Shown piece after piece: positions 15,057 through 15,253 of a stretch of 15,253 bases of DNA. The number at the start of each line of letters is the position of its first letter. The first letter of the stretch is position 1. Location of the stretch: the NCBI GenBank assembly GCA_016793525.1, contig JAEUJT010000070.1:1-15253 (forward strand), read 5' to 3'. The position numbers and the translations under genes are program-made. Origin of the DNA: Archangium sp. (GTDB lineage: Bacteria > Myxococcota > Myxococcia > Myxococcales > Myxococcaceae). The notes beneath the pieces are model-generated. The model made no database searches. It saw nothing but the letters and a program-made list of their open reading frames with translations, and had not been told where the DNA came from.

Positions 15057-15073
15057 GGCTACGGCACGTAGTC
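15057..15073. terminator. Weak hairpin at the end of the right-edge gene
   Basis: GGCTACG and CGTAGTC (15057-15063, 15067-15073) can pair, with one G-T wobble, around the 3-base loop GCA, covering the stop codon of the minus-strand gene. There is no T run, so this is a weak candidate. Confidence 0.22.
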
Positions 15074-15253
15074 GAAGGTCAGTCGGCCCAGGTTGGTGAA
15101 GGCCGTACCGAAGCCAGTGGTGGTCGACGCCCCAGACGTATTGAGCCGCTGGAGCTCGTAGTACGTGCCGGTCATCGCGACGGTGGCCGTGGTGCACGTG
15201 CTGAAGAGGCTCAACGTGCTCTGGCGCGTGGGGTTCGTCAGCACCGTCGGGTT
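15059..15253 (-). CDS. C-terminal end of an unknown protein (5' end beyond window)
   Basis: The minus-strand frame is open to the right edge and ends in TAG at 15061-15059, so only about 64 C-terminal residues are visible. They are rich in Thr/Ser/Asn (for example NTSGASTTTGFGT) with aromatic strands such as GTYYELQRLN and a final GRLTFDYVP, which looks like the beta-rich tail of an exported protein. Third codon positions are almost all G or C, supporting real coding. A GTG at 15244 is in frame but is probably internal. No family was recognised. Confidence 0.6.
   Translation of the reverse strand, partial: NPTVLTNPTRQSTLSLFSTCTTATVAMTGTYYELQRLNTSGASTTTGFGTAFTNLGRLTFDYVP

Noticed and set aside
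1..15253. CRISPR array, tRNA, rRNA, transposase or integrase
   Set aside because: No regularly spaced repeats, no cloverleaf-like sequence and no such protein signature were recognised on either strand.

Overview
The window is very GC-rich and densely coded, with strong G/C preference at third codon positions. It carries a membrane-bound Ser/Thr protein kinase, a double-receiver PilZ protein, a large lipoprotein with a four-cysteine N-terminal module, and a complete tamA-tamB pair. Together these point to a diderm bacterium, most likely a member of Myxococcota (inferred from gene content, not proven). No tRNA, rRNA, CRISPR array, insertion sequence or integrase was seen.

Layout. (1) At 1-608 is the C-terminal part of a c-type cytochrome that begins before the window. 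(2) At 668-1855 is a Ser/Thr kinase anchored by one C-terminal membrane helix. (3) Convergent to it, at 1894-5823 on the minus strand, are a two-receiver plus PilZ response regulator and, upstream of it, a 917-residue lipoprotein with probable beta-propeller repeats. A 13-bp tandem repeat lies where the kinase and regulator genes meet. (4) A 214-bp divergent spacer (5824-6037) with a good inverted repeat leads to a small exported protein (6038-6466). That gene converges, through a possible bidirectional terminator, on a two-gene minus-strand unit (6480-7180): a PepSY-like periplasmic protein and a cytochrome b561-type membrane protein. (5) An AT-rich divergent spacer precedes tamA (7287-9410) and tamB (9407-13879), which overlap by 4 bases. 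(6) A minus-strand pair follows (13917-14791), a 4-hydroxylaminobenzoate lyase/DUF4863-like cupin and an unrecognised 141-residue protein, also overlapping by 4 bases. (7) The right end (14792-15253) holds a start-less remnant of a discoidin (F5/8 type C)-like domain and the C-terminal end of an unknown protein that runs off the window.

How the genes work together. TamA and TamB should form the envelope-spanning machine that assists outer-membrane protein or lipid transfer; the TamA here has a lipoprotein-like signal peptide, recalling the TamL variant of Bacteroidota. The PepSY-like/cytochrome b561 pair is probably a small membrane redox unit. The kinase and the REC-REC-PilZ protein are signalling proteins; the latter retains both c-di-GMP-binding motifs, so it may join phosphotransfer to c-di-GMP. 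The DUF4863-like gene and its coupled partner have no nitroaromatic-degradation neighbours within the window. I found no complete novel defence or mobile system; the points most worth a second look are the lipidated-TamA possibility, the coupled unknown protein, the beta-propeller lipoprotein and the gene remnant.
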